A stretch of 64,000 nt of DNA from Siphonodentalium dalli (lineage: Eukaryota > Mollusca > Scaphopoda > Gadilida > Siphonodentaliidae): NCBI GenBank assembly GCA_032622095.1, contig CP136064.1, positions 213,666,205-213,730,204 on the forward strand, read 5' to 3'. Below the pieces are notes generated by a model. The model had not been told where the DNA came from. It worked only from the letters and a program-made list of their open reading frames with translations, and did not search any database. The position numbers and the translations under genes are program-made. Shown here in pieces: positions 1 through 13,066 of this stretch; position 1 is the first letter of the stretch; every line of letters starts with the position of its first letter.

Positions 1-280
1 GACCCCCTGTCTGTATGGCCAATTTAACTGCAAACATTTTTAACATGACAGTATATCATGTTGCCGAATTGAAAAGGCCCTACTGATAATTCCTATACCA
101 TACCTAATTAGTTTGTCAACCAGTTGATCATCAACATAAACTCATACAACTTATGATCTTCTGTTTGAAATATACTAATCACAGGTGAAAAAGCAGTCAA
201 CAATGCACTTGGATATCTTTCACACACTCGATGATTAATGTATTTACTCATCTTAGTTCATTAATAACCCGCTTTATACT

Positions 281-500
281 AAATAATCATTGACGAGTAG
301 TTCCCTTAGGAAATGTTCAGATCGCAAGTTCATCAAACGACGTTAAATTTATTATCTGAACATTCCCCACCAATTAATATCAATCATTCTGATTTTGTAT
401 TATCTGTCTTTTCTGCTTTTATTACATTAGCACCCATCTAAATGAATAATAGACCTTTCCAAAAGTATACTTTGATAACTGAATGGGAGAATCTACTTAG
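281..500 (+). repeat. Diverged partial relative of the segmental duplication block
   Basis: Short shared blocks occur in the same order as in duplication copy 1. TTGACGAGTAGTTCC (about 289; also about 8493) is followed by TTATTATCTGAA, TCATTCTG and TGAATAATAG, then a match to the CTTAGTATAGAAAGGGTTAA type segment near 9850. Divergence is high. This looks like an older member of the same repeat or duplication family, not a recent copy. The rest of 1-780 shows nothing I can annotate. Confidence 0.4.
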
Positions 501-779
501 TATAGAAAGGGTTAATATAATCTGACTGCCTACTTATGCTGATAGTATATCATAAAATCAAGTTTTTGATCACCCCTTCTTCTAGCGTACAATGATATAG
601 GCTAAGTTTGGTAGACTTTCAGATTGATAGCATATATCTAATCCTTCGTAAATGCATATCTATGTACTTGTATTGTTAAACATTAGGTGACTTGTGAGTT
701 TTAAACATTTTTTATTTAAATTTGATCTGAGTTTTAATAATAACAAATAAATTTATTTTGGCATATCATAGTCGCAATT

Positions 780-3015
780 TACTGCGGACAAGTACCAGGG
801 CAGGTACCTTCGACATTCCTCGGAAACAATATTCTTACCTTCAAGTCCTAGATATGGCCCCAGCGTGGGCCAGGCGTAGAATATGCCTACCGCCCCACTG
901 CGTGTGATAAGAATCCCCTAATGTGGCACCCTGTTTGCCGTGTAGGGCATCCCGTGAGGTGTGATGTATGAGACCTGGAGGTACTAGAGCGGCCGTATCA
1001 CATGCGCCATCGACTTGCGGCTTAGCTCGCGGTCCTCGTTGGGCCTACATCTCTTCAAGACGGGTAATTGACTTGACCCAGCTCAATCAATCGGCTGGTC
1101 GCGCCTCTCCACAATGATTAAGATTACATTTCTGTCATATGTGGTTTTTTGTTCCTGATGTCTAGTTGTGTGTTCTGTTTTTCATGCATGTTGTTTCTTT
1201 CGTGTCATGTCTCTTAAATTTCGTTTTCATGATTGCTAAATGTTTCAATCTTGTAATATTCACACCTGTCTCATTGTGGGTAGGTAGCAGGAGGCTGCTA
1301 AATGCAGTGGTGAAACGGGTCACTGCTTCGGCTATGTACCAGTTTTTGGTCCGACCATAATTCGAAGGGTTGTCGGTGGCGGCTTGTGGGCTAGTTGTCG
1401 ATTATTTGCTTTTCATATGGCAACTCAAAACAAACAAAATTGTAAGAATGATAATAAGCTAACACCATTGATGATCAGGTCTATCCTTAGTACTTGGGTC
1501 TGTTTATTGATCCGAATGGCAAGACACATACCGTATTTGTCATTGATAAAACATAACCGGCCATTAAAATATTTAACACCAATCAGGACTGGGCCACTAT
1601 AAATGGCTCTCTTCTGATTAGATGTTCAAGAAAAAATCAATCTGACGCTCTCGTGCAATTAACATATATTGCACAAACACCAGTGTTGATTACTCCCCAC
1701 AAGACATTGAACAGTAGCAGAGCTGTGTTGAGAACTCGCCACCACAGGGAGTTTCAGAAGTCCAAAGATTTTCAAAGGCAGTTGATGGACAAAACGTTCC
1801 TTTGCATATTTATCTTCAGATCTTCAATCGGTGCGAACATCCACAAGCATTGAAGATTTAATATGTGAAGATAGATTTCTCTACATATTTTCCAAATCCC
1901 TTACGATGTTTTAAATGTCAAGGTTATGGTCATGGGTAGGAAAATTGAAAGATTAAGTAAACAATCATTTGAGCACGCGGTTCTGTTTCTGGTCATGATC
2001 ATAAGAATTGTACTAACCCAAAATAATGCTAAAACTGCCAAGGTTCACATGCTGCAATAGATCGTTCTTGTCCCATATGGGACTATGAATTAAAAAATTA
2101 AATGGGGGTAAGGCTGAGAAACATCTATCATATTTCGATGCAAAGATAGTTGGTGCTCGGCCATCAATTCAATCTGTCACGTACTCTGATGTCGTTTCTA
2201 CAAAAGTGTGCTGATGCCATCACTCAGACAGGCAACAGTCAGAACAACACAATTCGTGTATCATAAGCATCACAACTTGACGTAACCGATATAACTCCTG
2301 TCCCAGAACCTGTATCACATGCCACAGAAACATCTACTGAAGATGCATCCATTGCTCCGAAACAATCAACTCAAGTTGAGCCAGTTACTACAATACAAGC
2401 TATTCGCGTTTGATGCTATTGCTCCGCAACAAAAATCGCATGTTGCTTCGAAACCAAAATCGCCAAAGTCTCTCTAGCGTCTAGACTCTCAGAAAGAGAG
2501 GTTCAGTTTGGAAGTATCAAAATGTGACCAGATGCTTGGTGAGAAACGATTATCACAAGACAACAAACAGTATTTGTGGATTGAGTCTCTCGGTTGGGTG
2601 AAAAATTACATTCTTCTGTCCTACCCGCTCGATGGTCAGCTTGATATATTGATAAGGTTCGTGCGCGATTCATCAAATATTATAATTACCTTATCAATGC
2701 ACAATCTGATATTAAAATCTACTTACACATTTCGATGTGCAGCCCAGGTAATTTCGTGTTATTAATTTTGTTTGCTATTGATTATGTGACTACTTTTATA
2801 AGTTTTATATTATGCTTTATTTATATTCCTGATTCCAAGTGGAAACATTTCCTCTTGGGTGACTTGGTTGCTTTTATTTGTACATAGCTCATTGTTTTAA
2901 TCTAATCCACTTTCTGAGTTATCTTCACAGTTGCTTCGCTACGATAGTTTTTGACACATGATTGTGTTCTTGGTCGTGACATGACCTTGCGGCTAAAACG
3001 ACGTTAAACATCAAC
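780..3015 (+). mobile_element. Decayed, internally deleted non-LTR retrotransposon with ORF1 remains
   Basis: A GC-richer leader (about 780-1110) looks like a 5' UTR. Around 1509-1800 a broken frame reads DPNGKTHTVFV and then, after a stop, SPHKTLNSSR-like text (ITPHKTLNSSR), a motif typical of ORF1 proteins of Jockey/I-like elements. Near 1904 a shifted frame gives RCFKCQGYGHG. From about 1990 come C.GHDHKNC and C.NCQGSHAA..RSCP, so three CCHC zinc knuckles are recognisable despite stops. No reverse transcriptase is visible, so ORF2 is largely deleted. The 3' end looks like AACGACGTTAAACATCAA near 3000. Not functional. The exact clade is uncertain. Confidence 0.72.
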
Positions 3016-5144
3016 CTATACATGGAACATAACTTGGATATAATAACTTCAATTAGGGACTCTATCGATTCTTCGCCCACGTAAAAACCTATAGTTCCCT
3101 AGTTTAGTACCTAACTGCACGCCGACGTTGATTATATTGTACGGTATGGCTGACAAAAACCGTGTAGTCTGACCATTGAAGTCAAAATTTAGGTTCATGC
3201 AACCTGGAAAGAATTGGTGACAAGACGATGTTGGTGTCAAAACATGCGTAAATGCCAACTGAACAACATATCCAAAATCCGCTAAAATCTGCTGTGGGGA
3301 ATTTTGTTTTTATCCAAGATGGCGTCCAAAATGGTTGTCTATATTACATCAGTTCTCGAAATAAGTTATCATACGATATGTTGTTGCATAGGATTTACGA
3401 AGATATACCAGTTTGTGTGAAATTAGAGTACGGTACCGACTAGAGTGACATAGGCAGAAAATAATACAATCGCAGCCATAAAATGGGTGTCAAAATGGCC
3501 GTAACTCCAAGACATTACACGATGAAAGCAACATATTTAATTACCACATATGAGTGAAATTACGTATTGGTTTAATAAAATCTGTTGTTAAGTATCTTTC
3601 AAGGTACACAGATAATTAAAACAGATCCATTTGAAGGAATTATCGGTCACGGTAACGGAAGTCAACCCCAATGGTTTACATCTTTAAAGTTCGAGCTTTC
3701 TGCTTTAAACAACTCCAACATCCAACTGTCGAGCCAAAACATAATAATTTTGGGCATGCAACACACAACGTAAAGTTTCGCCACACAGTGCAGATCAATG
3801 AAACGGTACATCTTACAGTTTATGTTCGACTAATTTTCACGCTGCTACCAAACGGATTTATTTGTAGACAATTGTTTTTGAAATTACTTCAATCACCATT
3901 TTATAACTGGAATATGCTATCACGCAATGCACAATATTATATTTCAGTATCTTATCAACAAGATAGTCTATGGTACTCCTTTGTGCTTTGATAAATTCCG
4001 TTCATAATATACCACCATGAATTCTTGTCATAAAAAGAAATATTCAAGTTTCATCACATGATCGGAGACAACTATGACTATTATTTTGAGATACGGACAA
4101 AAGATTCTTCACATTTTACCCAGTACTATATGCATATTTCTCATAGTATTATTCTCTAGCAGTGCATTTTGAAAGGTTTGATGTTGTATAGCTATCAAAA
4201 TAAATGATGATTGGTCACATTCGTGAGACCGCTTTGACTACATACAGTTCTGCTTCAAGAAAAGGTCACATAATTAATACATCCCTATTAAATCACATTT
4301 AACTGTTTAATTACATATATAATCACACAAAAAGTACATGTAAAACTGCGTTATTTTTCAGTTTATGGGGGCCCAAATGTCCAGATTTAACCGTTGCGTG
4401 AGACCCTGCTTTCGATTGCTCTCTATTTGAGATTCTTTAGAGAGAATTCGTACATCTTTAATCAAAAGGTCTCTTGTACTCCACAATGATTATTCCTCGA
4501 TTATTTCGAGCGTTTGTTCGCTCTTATAGGACTAGCTATTGAATGTTGCAAAAAATGCCAAATTCTTTCGGTTTTGTCCATTTTAGCGGCCATTTTGAGA
4601 CAGACAAAAATGTTTTACAACTAAGCATTGTTCGTCAATATTTAAATTTATTACGAACTTGGAATTAATTGGTGTGCCTACCGCATAAATTTAACAATTT
4701 CCGATACAAACATCCATATTGGACGCCATCTTGAAAAGATAATCCCCCCCCCAAGACTCAGTATTGCTGACTGGTCACTTTCCTAACATGTTCTTATACT
4801 TGTATTATAAATTAACGTCACTATTCATTCTTGTTCAGTCTCAGAGCCAGAAGTTGCTCTTCAGCAGAGTGATCCATGTGTGATAAGACGGTTCCAGTAC
4901 TGCATGAAGTACTGCAGTTTGACCACTGCCAATGACATGTCAGCGGCATTATACCTTGACGCAACTTGGAGATGCAATGTGCATTTATTCATGTAATGTA
5001 TGCGTATACGATGTCAAATTGGCGTGATATGGAATTCGAGTGGTATCATTTGGGACTGCGCTTGTGTGACAGATGGCCGCGTATTTCTCTTCGCAAATTG
5101 GCTGGACATCGTTTATAATTATGAAATAACCATCATGTCCAACT
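3016..5144. other. Non-coding stretch, no gene recognised
   Basis: AT-rich, with only short unconvincing frames. It contains AAGATGGCGTCCAA-type motifs on opposite strands (about 3318 and 4725). It also holds one segment (3962-4034) that matches, inverted, a segment at 26145-26222. Nothing else can be supported. Confidence 0.5.
3962..4034 (+). repeat. Dispersed repeat fragment, inverted partner at 26145-26222
   Basis: The segment with TAGTCTATGGTACTCCTT, TGCTTTGATAAATTCCG and CATAATATACCACCATG is the reverse complement, with few changes, of 26145-26222. It is a piece of an unclassified dispersed family. Confidence 0.6.
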
Positions 5145-7263
5145 TCACTTTTGTTGTGATATTACGCCACCGTGTGCCATACCATTGATATTTGACATGG
5201 CTAATGTACTTCTACTCATTTGTTCAATGTTGTGTCTGACCAACCTGTTCTCCCGAAATCAGCACATTATCTGCTTATAAGAGAACTTGATTTAGGTATA
5301 TAATCTGATTAGAGTCGCCTCATTTTGAGTCGATAATATTCTGAAAATGCGAACAGTTTAGTCACATTATCGAATCTATGCAGGTTATGTGCGGAAAATG
5401 ACACAAATAAGCCATGTCACGACTTTTCAGGTGTACGCTCTTTAACATGTGTTTTCACTGTGACCCACGCCATAAAACGAAATAACGGATAAGAGTCCAT
5501 TATCTGCTTATTTCAGAATCAAATAATCACATAAACATATTTCACATTATAGGTCGATTATGTGCGTATTTATGTGAGGATATGTTGGGTCTGACTGTTA
5601 AAGGTAATTCCATAGTTAAATGCACTTGTTTATCTCTATTCACAAATTGTGTTTTAATACCAGCACTAAGGGAACAGTGGAACTGCTGCTTACATTTGTT
5701 ACTTGTACTATTGAGCCTTGGATTTATGTGATAATATCATGATACCACTCTACAAGAACGTTGTCACAATAAGTTCATGAGTTTGCTAACAAACAAACTG
5801 GACCACCTTGAAACCATCTTATATGATACTATCATGATAATACTTTACGAGAACGCTTTATCACATAATTAGCACATAAAACCGGCCTCATATTTTAGTA
5901 AGACACACGTGTATTATCGGAACGCGCAATGACGTAAGAATTTAGCGCAATCATATCGATGTCCGTGTCAAATTTTTGTTTTCATTTCTGTTAATTTGAA
6001 TATAGTTATGATATTCAATTTGTGTTGCATTATTTAGTGTTGACTGTGCAGATACACATTGACGATGAGGGTTATTGAACTATTTTGTCAACACGAAAAG
6101 ACACATTTAGAATTGAGCTATATCACATATATAACAGAATGCACTGACACATGTTATTTAATGCTGTACCAGCGCAGCTCCCGTCACGAAAGGGTTAAAG
6201 TGATGTGAAACACTCCGGTAGGGTGATCAAATAGAAATGGAGAATAATCTTGCTCAAAGTAGTATTTTTTACAAATATTATATCCAAGTTGACAACAAAC
6301 ACCGTCATTCTTATATATTAATTAAATACAGCGATTCTCGATGGCGAAATCGTTTTCGTTACCTTATCGCAGATAGTAGCGTCCCGAATCGAGATGTAAA
6401 TATTTACAATTGCGCGTAGTTCAGACGATGTTTTCTATGGAGTGGTATTGGTCGATTTGTTTGAAATTTTCGGCGATTTTAGTAGAATGCTATATTCCTC
6501 CAGTTGGCATAGCGCCCGATTACTAACTTATTGGTTTCACGCACCCTAATAAGAACATAATATGTCTTTAAACCACACGGTTAAGACACTAACCTCTAAT
6601 TTAAGTGGTGTCGTGTGCATAACAACGCGACATTAGTGTGGCAGAGAGAAAGCGAACATTTCGATTTCGACCTTAACCCTTCTTTCCTAAATGGGCCATT
6701 CTCCGTAAAAGTACACATATACACTTTAACTTTTCTAAAGAATGTATTTGTGAGAGCCAGTGACAGAATGAGCCAAATTAATTACCTGCATGCACGGACA
6801 CCAGTAATCATTGGGAGTACGTGCTAAGACTTATTTACGTCATGGACATTTTATCTACCGGTCACGAAGATGGAGAGGAAGTTGTGCGGCGGGATTTACG
6901 CTATTGACAATAAACCGGCGCAAAAACCGTATATACACGATTTAATTAGGAATATACAATGAAGTTAAATAACAATGACTATATTGATATACCTGTGTAC
7001 AATTATTCAGGTAATCGATCATTGAGAGTTATGGCATGTCACTTTTATTGTATGTGCACTATCTCTAACGGAATGCGTGAAATCTTAAAGGGGGGCGGTA
7101 CACTAAATCCGGCCATTTATGGGACCATCTCCTTTTATACTCAACATAATATATGCAACTCATAAAAGAATTTGAGCTATGGATTAGTGCAGAATGTCCT
7201 CACGTGCTCTATGGTCGATACAAGCAACATGGTAACTACAATTACAATTAAATTAATGAGTAG

Positions 7264-7885
7264 TCTACTATATATTTTGAAACTTCCCTTTATATATATG
7301 TGTGTATGTGTGTATATCCTTTATTGACTCGAAAACGGCTCGACCGATTGAGCCCAAACTTGCTATCTAAGGGTAAAAAAGAACGTCCGAGCACTCCTTC
7401 ACTCTTCGCCGTCCCACCGTCCTTGGAATCGATGGGTTAATGATAAAGAGCGTTCGTTTCTGCGGTGTACTTGTTAAAGAGCGTTTATATACACGAGTAT
7501 AAATACGGCTCAATGGAAACTGGGGATATCGAGACAAAATTTCGTACTTAGGGCTTCCAAGGGACGGGGGAGATTTTCGTCGGGTCAATTTGTCCGCCTG
7601 AGGTGACCTTGAACTTGAAACGGGTACCCACAAATGACCTTGGGCGATATCTCGGTCGTCAGCGGTGATCGAGACGTGAAATTTGTTATGTATGGTCGTC
7701 TCGGGGAGGGGAATATTTTTGTCGGGTTATTTTGTCCACCCAACATGACCTTGACATTGAAACGGGTACCCGCAAATGATAGCATGCTGTCGGCGTGCCT
7801 GTACGGGGTTACCTTGAAAAACTAAAATTACTGGATCGACCAAAGCCATGGGACCAATCCCACCAGTGGCGGGCTAAGCTGCTAA
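7264..7885 (+). mobile_element. Non-autonomous Helitron (in duplication copy 1)
   Basis: The 5' end TCTACTATATATTTTGA and 3' end CCACCAGTGGCGGGCTAAG..CTAA match the element at 56011-56830. They fit the Helitron rule: starts TC, ends CTRR, with a small hairpin about 10 bases before the end, followed by host T. The 5' flanking base is G rather than A, so the left edge may be slightly altered. Inside are CTCGAAAACGGCTCGACCGA, common in Helitron-like elements, and two ~138-bp tandem copies (about 7500-7780) each containing TTGAAACGGGTACCC. No Rep/helicase coding sequence is present. Confidence 0.7.
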
Positions 7886-8016
7886 TTAGTATATAAAGGG
7901 GTAAATCAATGACAGTGGGCTCTGATCTTGGGACTGAAATAGCGCTATAACTCTCAACCGATCAACCAGTTCACGGTCATTATGTCCTAAATACGTCCAC
8001 GACCTCGCCAGTTGCT

Positions 8017-8470
8017 TAACCGTTTACCCAACACAACGGCAAAAAAACGCCCAAATAAAGCTTCAACAGCCTAAAATACCCTGTGCCAATGCATTCTCTT
8101 ATATATGCGAGTCGACCATAGGTCGCCTCGCATATATAAGAGAATGCATTGGCCTAAATTTTTTTTATCATTTTTTAAAAATAAATGTTTCTTACAATTT
8201 TTAGGACATAAAATAAAAAAACATCCATTACCCTGCATGGAGCCCCACACATATATAGAAGCATATAGAAGAGTGTCGTCTGCTCATGTTTGTCTGGGGC
8301 TCTGTATGGGTGGAATTATAAAATTGTTAAAGAATACAAGAAAAAATTATTAAAATTGTAAAAAATTGTTAGGCCAATGCATTCTCTTATATATGCGATG
8401 CGACATATGGTCGACTCGCATATATAAGAGAGTGCATTGGCACAGGGCCGTTCTGTTGGGTAAAGGGTTA
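8017..8470. mobile_element. Nested-palindrome foldback/MITE with a hairpin at each end
   Basis: Outer inverted repeats are TAACCGTTTACCCAACACAA (8017 on) against its near-complement ending at 8470. Inside, two almost perfect 69-nt hairpins (8085-8153 and 8373-8441) each fold CCAATGCATTCTCTTATATA against its complement, with a small CGACC-ATA-GGTCG type loop. The segment between them is itself quasi-palindromic: CCCTGCATGGAGCCCCA at 8231 against TGGGGCTCTGTATGGG at 8294. No transposase. No convincing target duplication found. Confidence 0.7.
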
Positions 8471-9348
8471 ACACTTTCTGTTCTAAATACTTATTGACGA
8501 GTAGTTCCGCTATTGTCATAGGACGTATGTTGAACTTATTATCTGAATATTTGCCTCAAATGAAGAGGAATCATTCTGCCTCTCCTGCAGTTTCTGTCGT
8601 CTGCTTATATTTCCTGAACATCCCCCCAGTTGAATAATAGGCAAGACCAATGTATACGTGTATAACATAATGTGAGAAGCCATTTACGAGTTACATCGGC
8701 GCCCAATCCGAACACCGTGAAGTTGACGGGGTCCTATTATATTTAGTTTGTTCGCTTTCAGGAACTACGTATAACTTCCATCGCAGTTAGCTTTTCCATA
8801 ACTTCAATGTCTTTTCTGACGACGGAATATTGGCAAATTACATTACCATACAGATAATAGATTTCCATGCAGTGTATATAGTATTCGGCACATTGCATCA
8901 AAGGTTCAGATAATGTTTGAATAAGCATTAAAACGTATACGATTATGCAACACATCCGCGTGCAAATAGGTTCATATTCCACCTATAATATTCACGTAGG
9001 TTCATACTGAAATGAGCCAATAGTGGACTTCCGTTTTATGGCGCGCGCCATGCACAGTGAAAATACATTTTAAAGAGCATACACATGGTAAGTCGTGAGT
9101 TGGTTCATTTGTGTTATTGTCCGCCCATAATGAACTTATATAGAGAGTAACCAATTGGTTTAACGAATTACGATTTTCCAATGAATATAACACATAATGA
9201 CCCGACCCCAAAGTGAGCATGGTAAAACTGTTGGAAACTGTTAATTCTCAACCTGCTGGCTGAAGCATAACACACAGTTGGTTGAATATAGACTAGCTCT
9301 AATCATGGAAGTGTGCAAATTTGGACTAATCTGTGAAATAGAAATCTT

Positions 9349-9448
9349 AAATAATTCACGCGGGGCGAGATACGTCGGTAAGAAACGTGTGCGCGTTAGC
9401 GCATGAGTTTCTTACCTAAACGTCTCTCGCCTCTCGAGTGAATTATTT
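9349..9448. mobile_element. 100-bp palindromic MITE
   Basis: The whole 100 bp folds back on itself. AAATAATTCAC at the left pairs with GTGAATTATTT at the right, and GGTAAGAAAC pairs with GTTTCTTACC around a small GCGCGTTAGCGC centre. Superfamily not assignable. Confidence 0.65.
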
Positions 9449-10035
9449 GGCATAATTCTCGGAACTAATTTATTACTCTATTTATTACACTTCTGCATCA
9501 ATTTGGTTCCCCAAATATGATTAAAACACCCAGAATTGGCAGGTTGGCATAACGTCTGAGTACTAACTTATCAGTTTCACGCACCTAAACAAGTCCATAA
9601 ATACACAGAACGACACGATGTGTAAATGGGTTTGTCGATACGACACTCGTGCTGTCGCGGAAGGATAGAACGAGAGGCGCTTAAGGATATATGAGCATGC
9701 AGACGACAGCCATGTGAAATGGTAATACAAGTGCAGAATAATTCATATTCATTGGTGCATGGGAAATATTTAGATAATTTTGCCATGTGTTGAACTTAGT
9801 ATCGAAACATTTCGTAAGGGAACTATACTGACTTGTCAATGTGTACTTAGTGTAGGAAGGGTTAACGTGTAAGTCAAATGACACGGAATGGAGTGGGGTG
9901 CGGGAAAATGTCACATGAGTAATCATTTATACAAATATTATGTAGCCAACAGAATGTGAAAGGAATATTGAAAATATCGATCCACACGAACGAAAATACG
10001 CCACCAAATAATCCATGCCAACAATTATTGATTGA

Positions 10036-10975
10036 AATTATAAACCTGTTCACACCCCTCGGCCAATCAAATCGCTCCAACACATGAACATTATTTCTTG
10101 TATGAATCTGTATTTCACCGGGGTCAAAATATAGACTTGAGCAAACTCACCCCGAAATTGACATTAATAGGAGAGTAAGCTGGACAGAAGAGCGGAGCGG
10201 AATGTGTGACATTCTAACAATACGCCATGATTAATTATCGCACCAGTCACTGGGGAAGTTAAAACACGGATCATACAATCAGGAGCGTCATTTGGGGTGG
10301 GGGGCCTGTATGCGAACACTTTCGACTGTATAAATTTTGGTTTGTCTGGAGGGAGCTGGGTGATTGGAAGTTAACTGAACGAAATCCAAATTTGTTTGGA
10401 ATGTATAATCCACAATAATCTTTGGAATAATAACATTGAGGATATTCAACAAACAGTTCACAAGTATGCACACGGAAGATGCAGGTTTGGTAATTTGCTG
10501 ATGACATATATTTCAACACACAAACTTCCTTTAATGTGGAATAATTTCACTCCGCGGTCTGAATGTTCTAACACTACCGGGACATTGCCTCCTGGGTTCT
10601 GAACGATAATTCCATTATGGCAACCAAGAAAATAACCTTAATATCCGAAACAGTACTTATCACAGGGAATAATATGTTTTATCCAGGTTATTATTATTAC
10701 TAATTAAAATTAGGAGGCAAATTAGTTGATCAACGCTGAGAAATAATACCGATGCAAGTGCTCCAACAGTCAACGAGATATTAGTTCGTGCATCAACAAT
10801 ATGCAATACCACAAAATATTCAATTAAACTTTGATTGAATGGCAATTGAAGGGTAATCATCGTATTGAAAGTGGCTCAATTCCAGTCAGTTTCCTTGGTG
10901 TGAATCGGTTTATAGATATGTTATAACCCGCTTGGGTATCTGTATTTCTTGTACAGATACCCAAGCGGATTAAAA
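10036..10975 (+). repeat. Older internal tandem duplication, unit A (copy 1 block)
   Basis: Shares with unit B (from about 11108) the ordered blocks GGCCAATCAAATCGCTCCAA, AGTTAACTGAACGAAATCCA, TTTGTTTGGAATGTATAAT, the TGTGAATCGGTTTATA segment and a TAACCCGC palindrome at the end. Divergence is clearly greater than between the two large copies, so this tandem duplication predates the segmental duplication. Confidence 0.75.
10924..10972. mobile_element. Snap-back palindrome, short form of TAACCCGC MITE
   Basis: A 21-base arm starting TAACCCGCTTGGGTATCTGT pairs with its complement (20 of 21 bases) around a 7-base TTTCTTG loop. It looks like a collapsed form of the ~90-bp palindrome at 13567-13656. 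Confidence 0.65.
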
Positions 10976-11601
10976 CCTATATACTTTTATTATCATCTGG
11001 AGGGCCTTGGTGATTTTCCATTTCAAAACAAATACGCATTGGATCAAACCATTCAGGAGTCGATATCCTACACTGTACTATTTCAATGTATGACTGTATA
11101 ATGTGTTTTATAAACCGGTTCACACCCTTCGGCCAATCAAATCGCTCCAATACACGAACAATATTTCTTTTAAGAATCTGTATTTCGCCGGGGAAATGAT
11201 TGGCACACTGGATATGAAAATAATATATATTTAGTGGAGGGCCTTAGGTGCGCACATGTTTTTGCCTATGGGTATATGGGTGTGCGTGTACGTGGCCATC
11301 GGGTGGACATTGGTGTTTTCGGATCTGTGTTAATGATAACGTGAAACTTTTGTATATGTTATTTATATATGAGTCTAAATGTCAAATATGATTTTTTTTG
11401 CACAAATAAATCTATGGCTATCTCCATTAGAAGCAGTCATGTGGGTGCATGGGCACATAATGTTTACTATATAAGTGTTGGTTTGTCGGCAGGGGGTGAC
11501 TGAAAGTTAACTGAACGAAATCCACATTTGTTTGGAATGTATAATTCACAATAATCACTTTTTAATAATAACATTGAGAATATCCTACAAACTGTTCACA
11601 T

Positions 11602-13066
11602 GGGAACATGTCTCTATTCCGAAGGTTCGCTATTCCGAAGGTTCACTATTCCGAAGGTTCACTACTCCGACGGTTCACTATTCCGAAGGTTCACTACTCC
11701 GAAGGTTCGCTATTCCGAAGGTTCTCTATTCCGAAGGTTCGCTATTTTTTTTAAAGGTTAATTCTATATTCAAGTATTGAGAGGGTTCTTTATCACGAAG
11801 ACTCTTTTTTATGAAGGAAATAACTTAAAACATTGAAACAATAAAAGTTATTTTTTATTTTTCGCGGGTTTCCTTGAGATTTAATGTCATTACGTATGAC
11901 GTTATTTTCCAAATCATATATATTCACGTCAGGCAGCCCACATAATTGCTCTTTCCATGCGATTTAATGTCATCGCGTATGGCGTTATATCTCAATAATC
12001 TTACAGGCAACAATATACCAGCTAAAGACGGGATTAAAACAGTGGGACTATAACTCTTAATGAATACTGCGAAGCAGAATGTCGTTGAATAGACTGGTAC
12101 GAGTTGAACCTAACTGCAATTGTGAATTTGTATTGAATTGTACGGCCCACTTAATTTTCGAGTCATCGGCTATTTTTTATAGTGCCTTGATATCAGGTTT
12201 TAAACACAATCTGTGCCATAAAATATGATTAAAACACTATATATAGTTCACCACCATTCCAAACGTCTGTATCAGAAGATGCCCCTAGAGAAATAGAAAA
12301 CATCTTAAATCATAACAAGATTCCCCCGTTATATGTCATGGCCCTCAGAATGCAACATAATTCAACCTAATGTATTTTCAATTGAAGGGGAATAACATTA
12401 CCTTTAAAATATAGAGTTACCGGCCCCCTCCATTTAAAATAATACATTTTACTTTGCGCAACAAACCCAGATGAACCTTAAGCACAAAAACAAGTCGTTA
12501 ACCCTGCGTTAACTCAACAAAAACAACATGTTCACAGTTTATTACACCGGATAAGCTGATAATACAGTGTTAGAGAGCTTCATATTTCAAATGGTATATA
12601 TAGTGGGATATATTTTATATATTTGATCTGGGGGTTCGAAAATTAAGTGGGCCTTGAATGTTGATGTTTTTTTTTCAAATACAGATTGCCAGTTCGGAAA
12701 AACTATATCTTTTACATGTAGTTTATTTCAGTCATCGTGTTTTTAACTTTCCATAATGAACGATAAACTGATACACTTTTCTTGCTATTAATAACCGATA
12801 TCTAGGACAATTTGGGAATTAGAAGTGGATGTATAAATGTACTATATATGAATACTAGCGTAATCGTATTTTTCATTCCTCGTGTGGTTTTTGTGTGGGG
12901 TGCAAATTTTGATTCATTTCTGGTTAAATACGCCCAGAATAGAAATCCTTCGGAATAGCGAACCTTCGGAATAATGAACCTTCGGAATAGGGAACCTTCG
13001 GAATAATGAACCTTCGGAATAGCGAACCTTCGGAATAATGAACCTTCGGAATAGAGAACCCTACCC
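11602..13066. mobile_element. 1465-bp foldback element with 16-bp repeat arrays as termini
   Basis: The insertion is proven by comparison with duplication copy 2. GTTCACAT flanks it at 11594-11601 and 13067-13074, and occurs once at 24148-24155. The left end carries about eight 16-bp units CTATTCCGAAGGTTCG (11614-11745). The right end carries about eight in inverse orientation (12947-13058), so the termini form a long imperfect hairpin. No coding potential. An inner inverted pair, GGCCCACTTAATTTTCGA at 12144 and its complement at 12636-12653, marks a possible nested 510-bp element. An 8-bp duplication is typical of hAT but does not prove it. Confidence 0.85.
12144..12653. mobile_element. Possible nested element with 18-bp inverted repeats
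   Basis: GGCCCACTTAATTTTCGA at 12144-12161 is exactly complementary to 12636-12653. It lies within the foldback element's interior. Flanks share TTGAAT-like text but no clean target duplication, so this may be a second element or simply an internal arm of the host element. Confidence 0.45.

Noticed and set aside
5145-11000. Many 60-88-codon frames shared by both duplication copies as small genes
   Set aside because: Shared because the DNA was recently copied. None has family motifs, and several overlap mobile elements.
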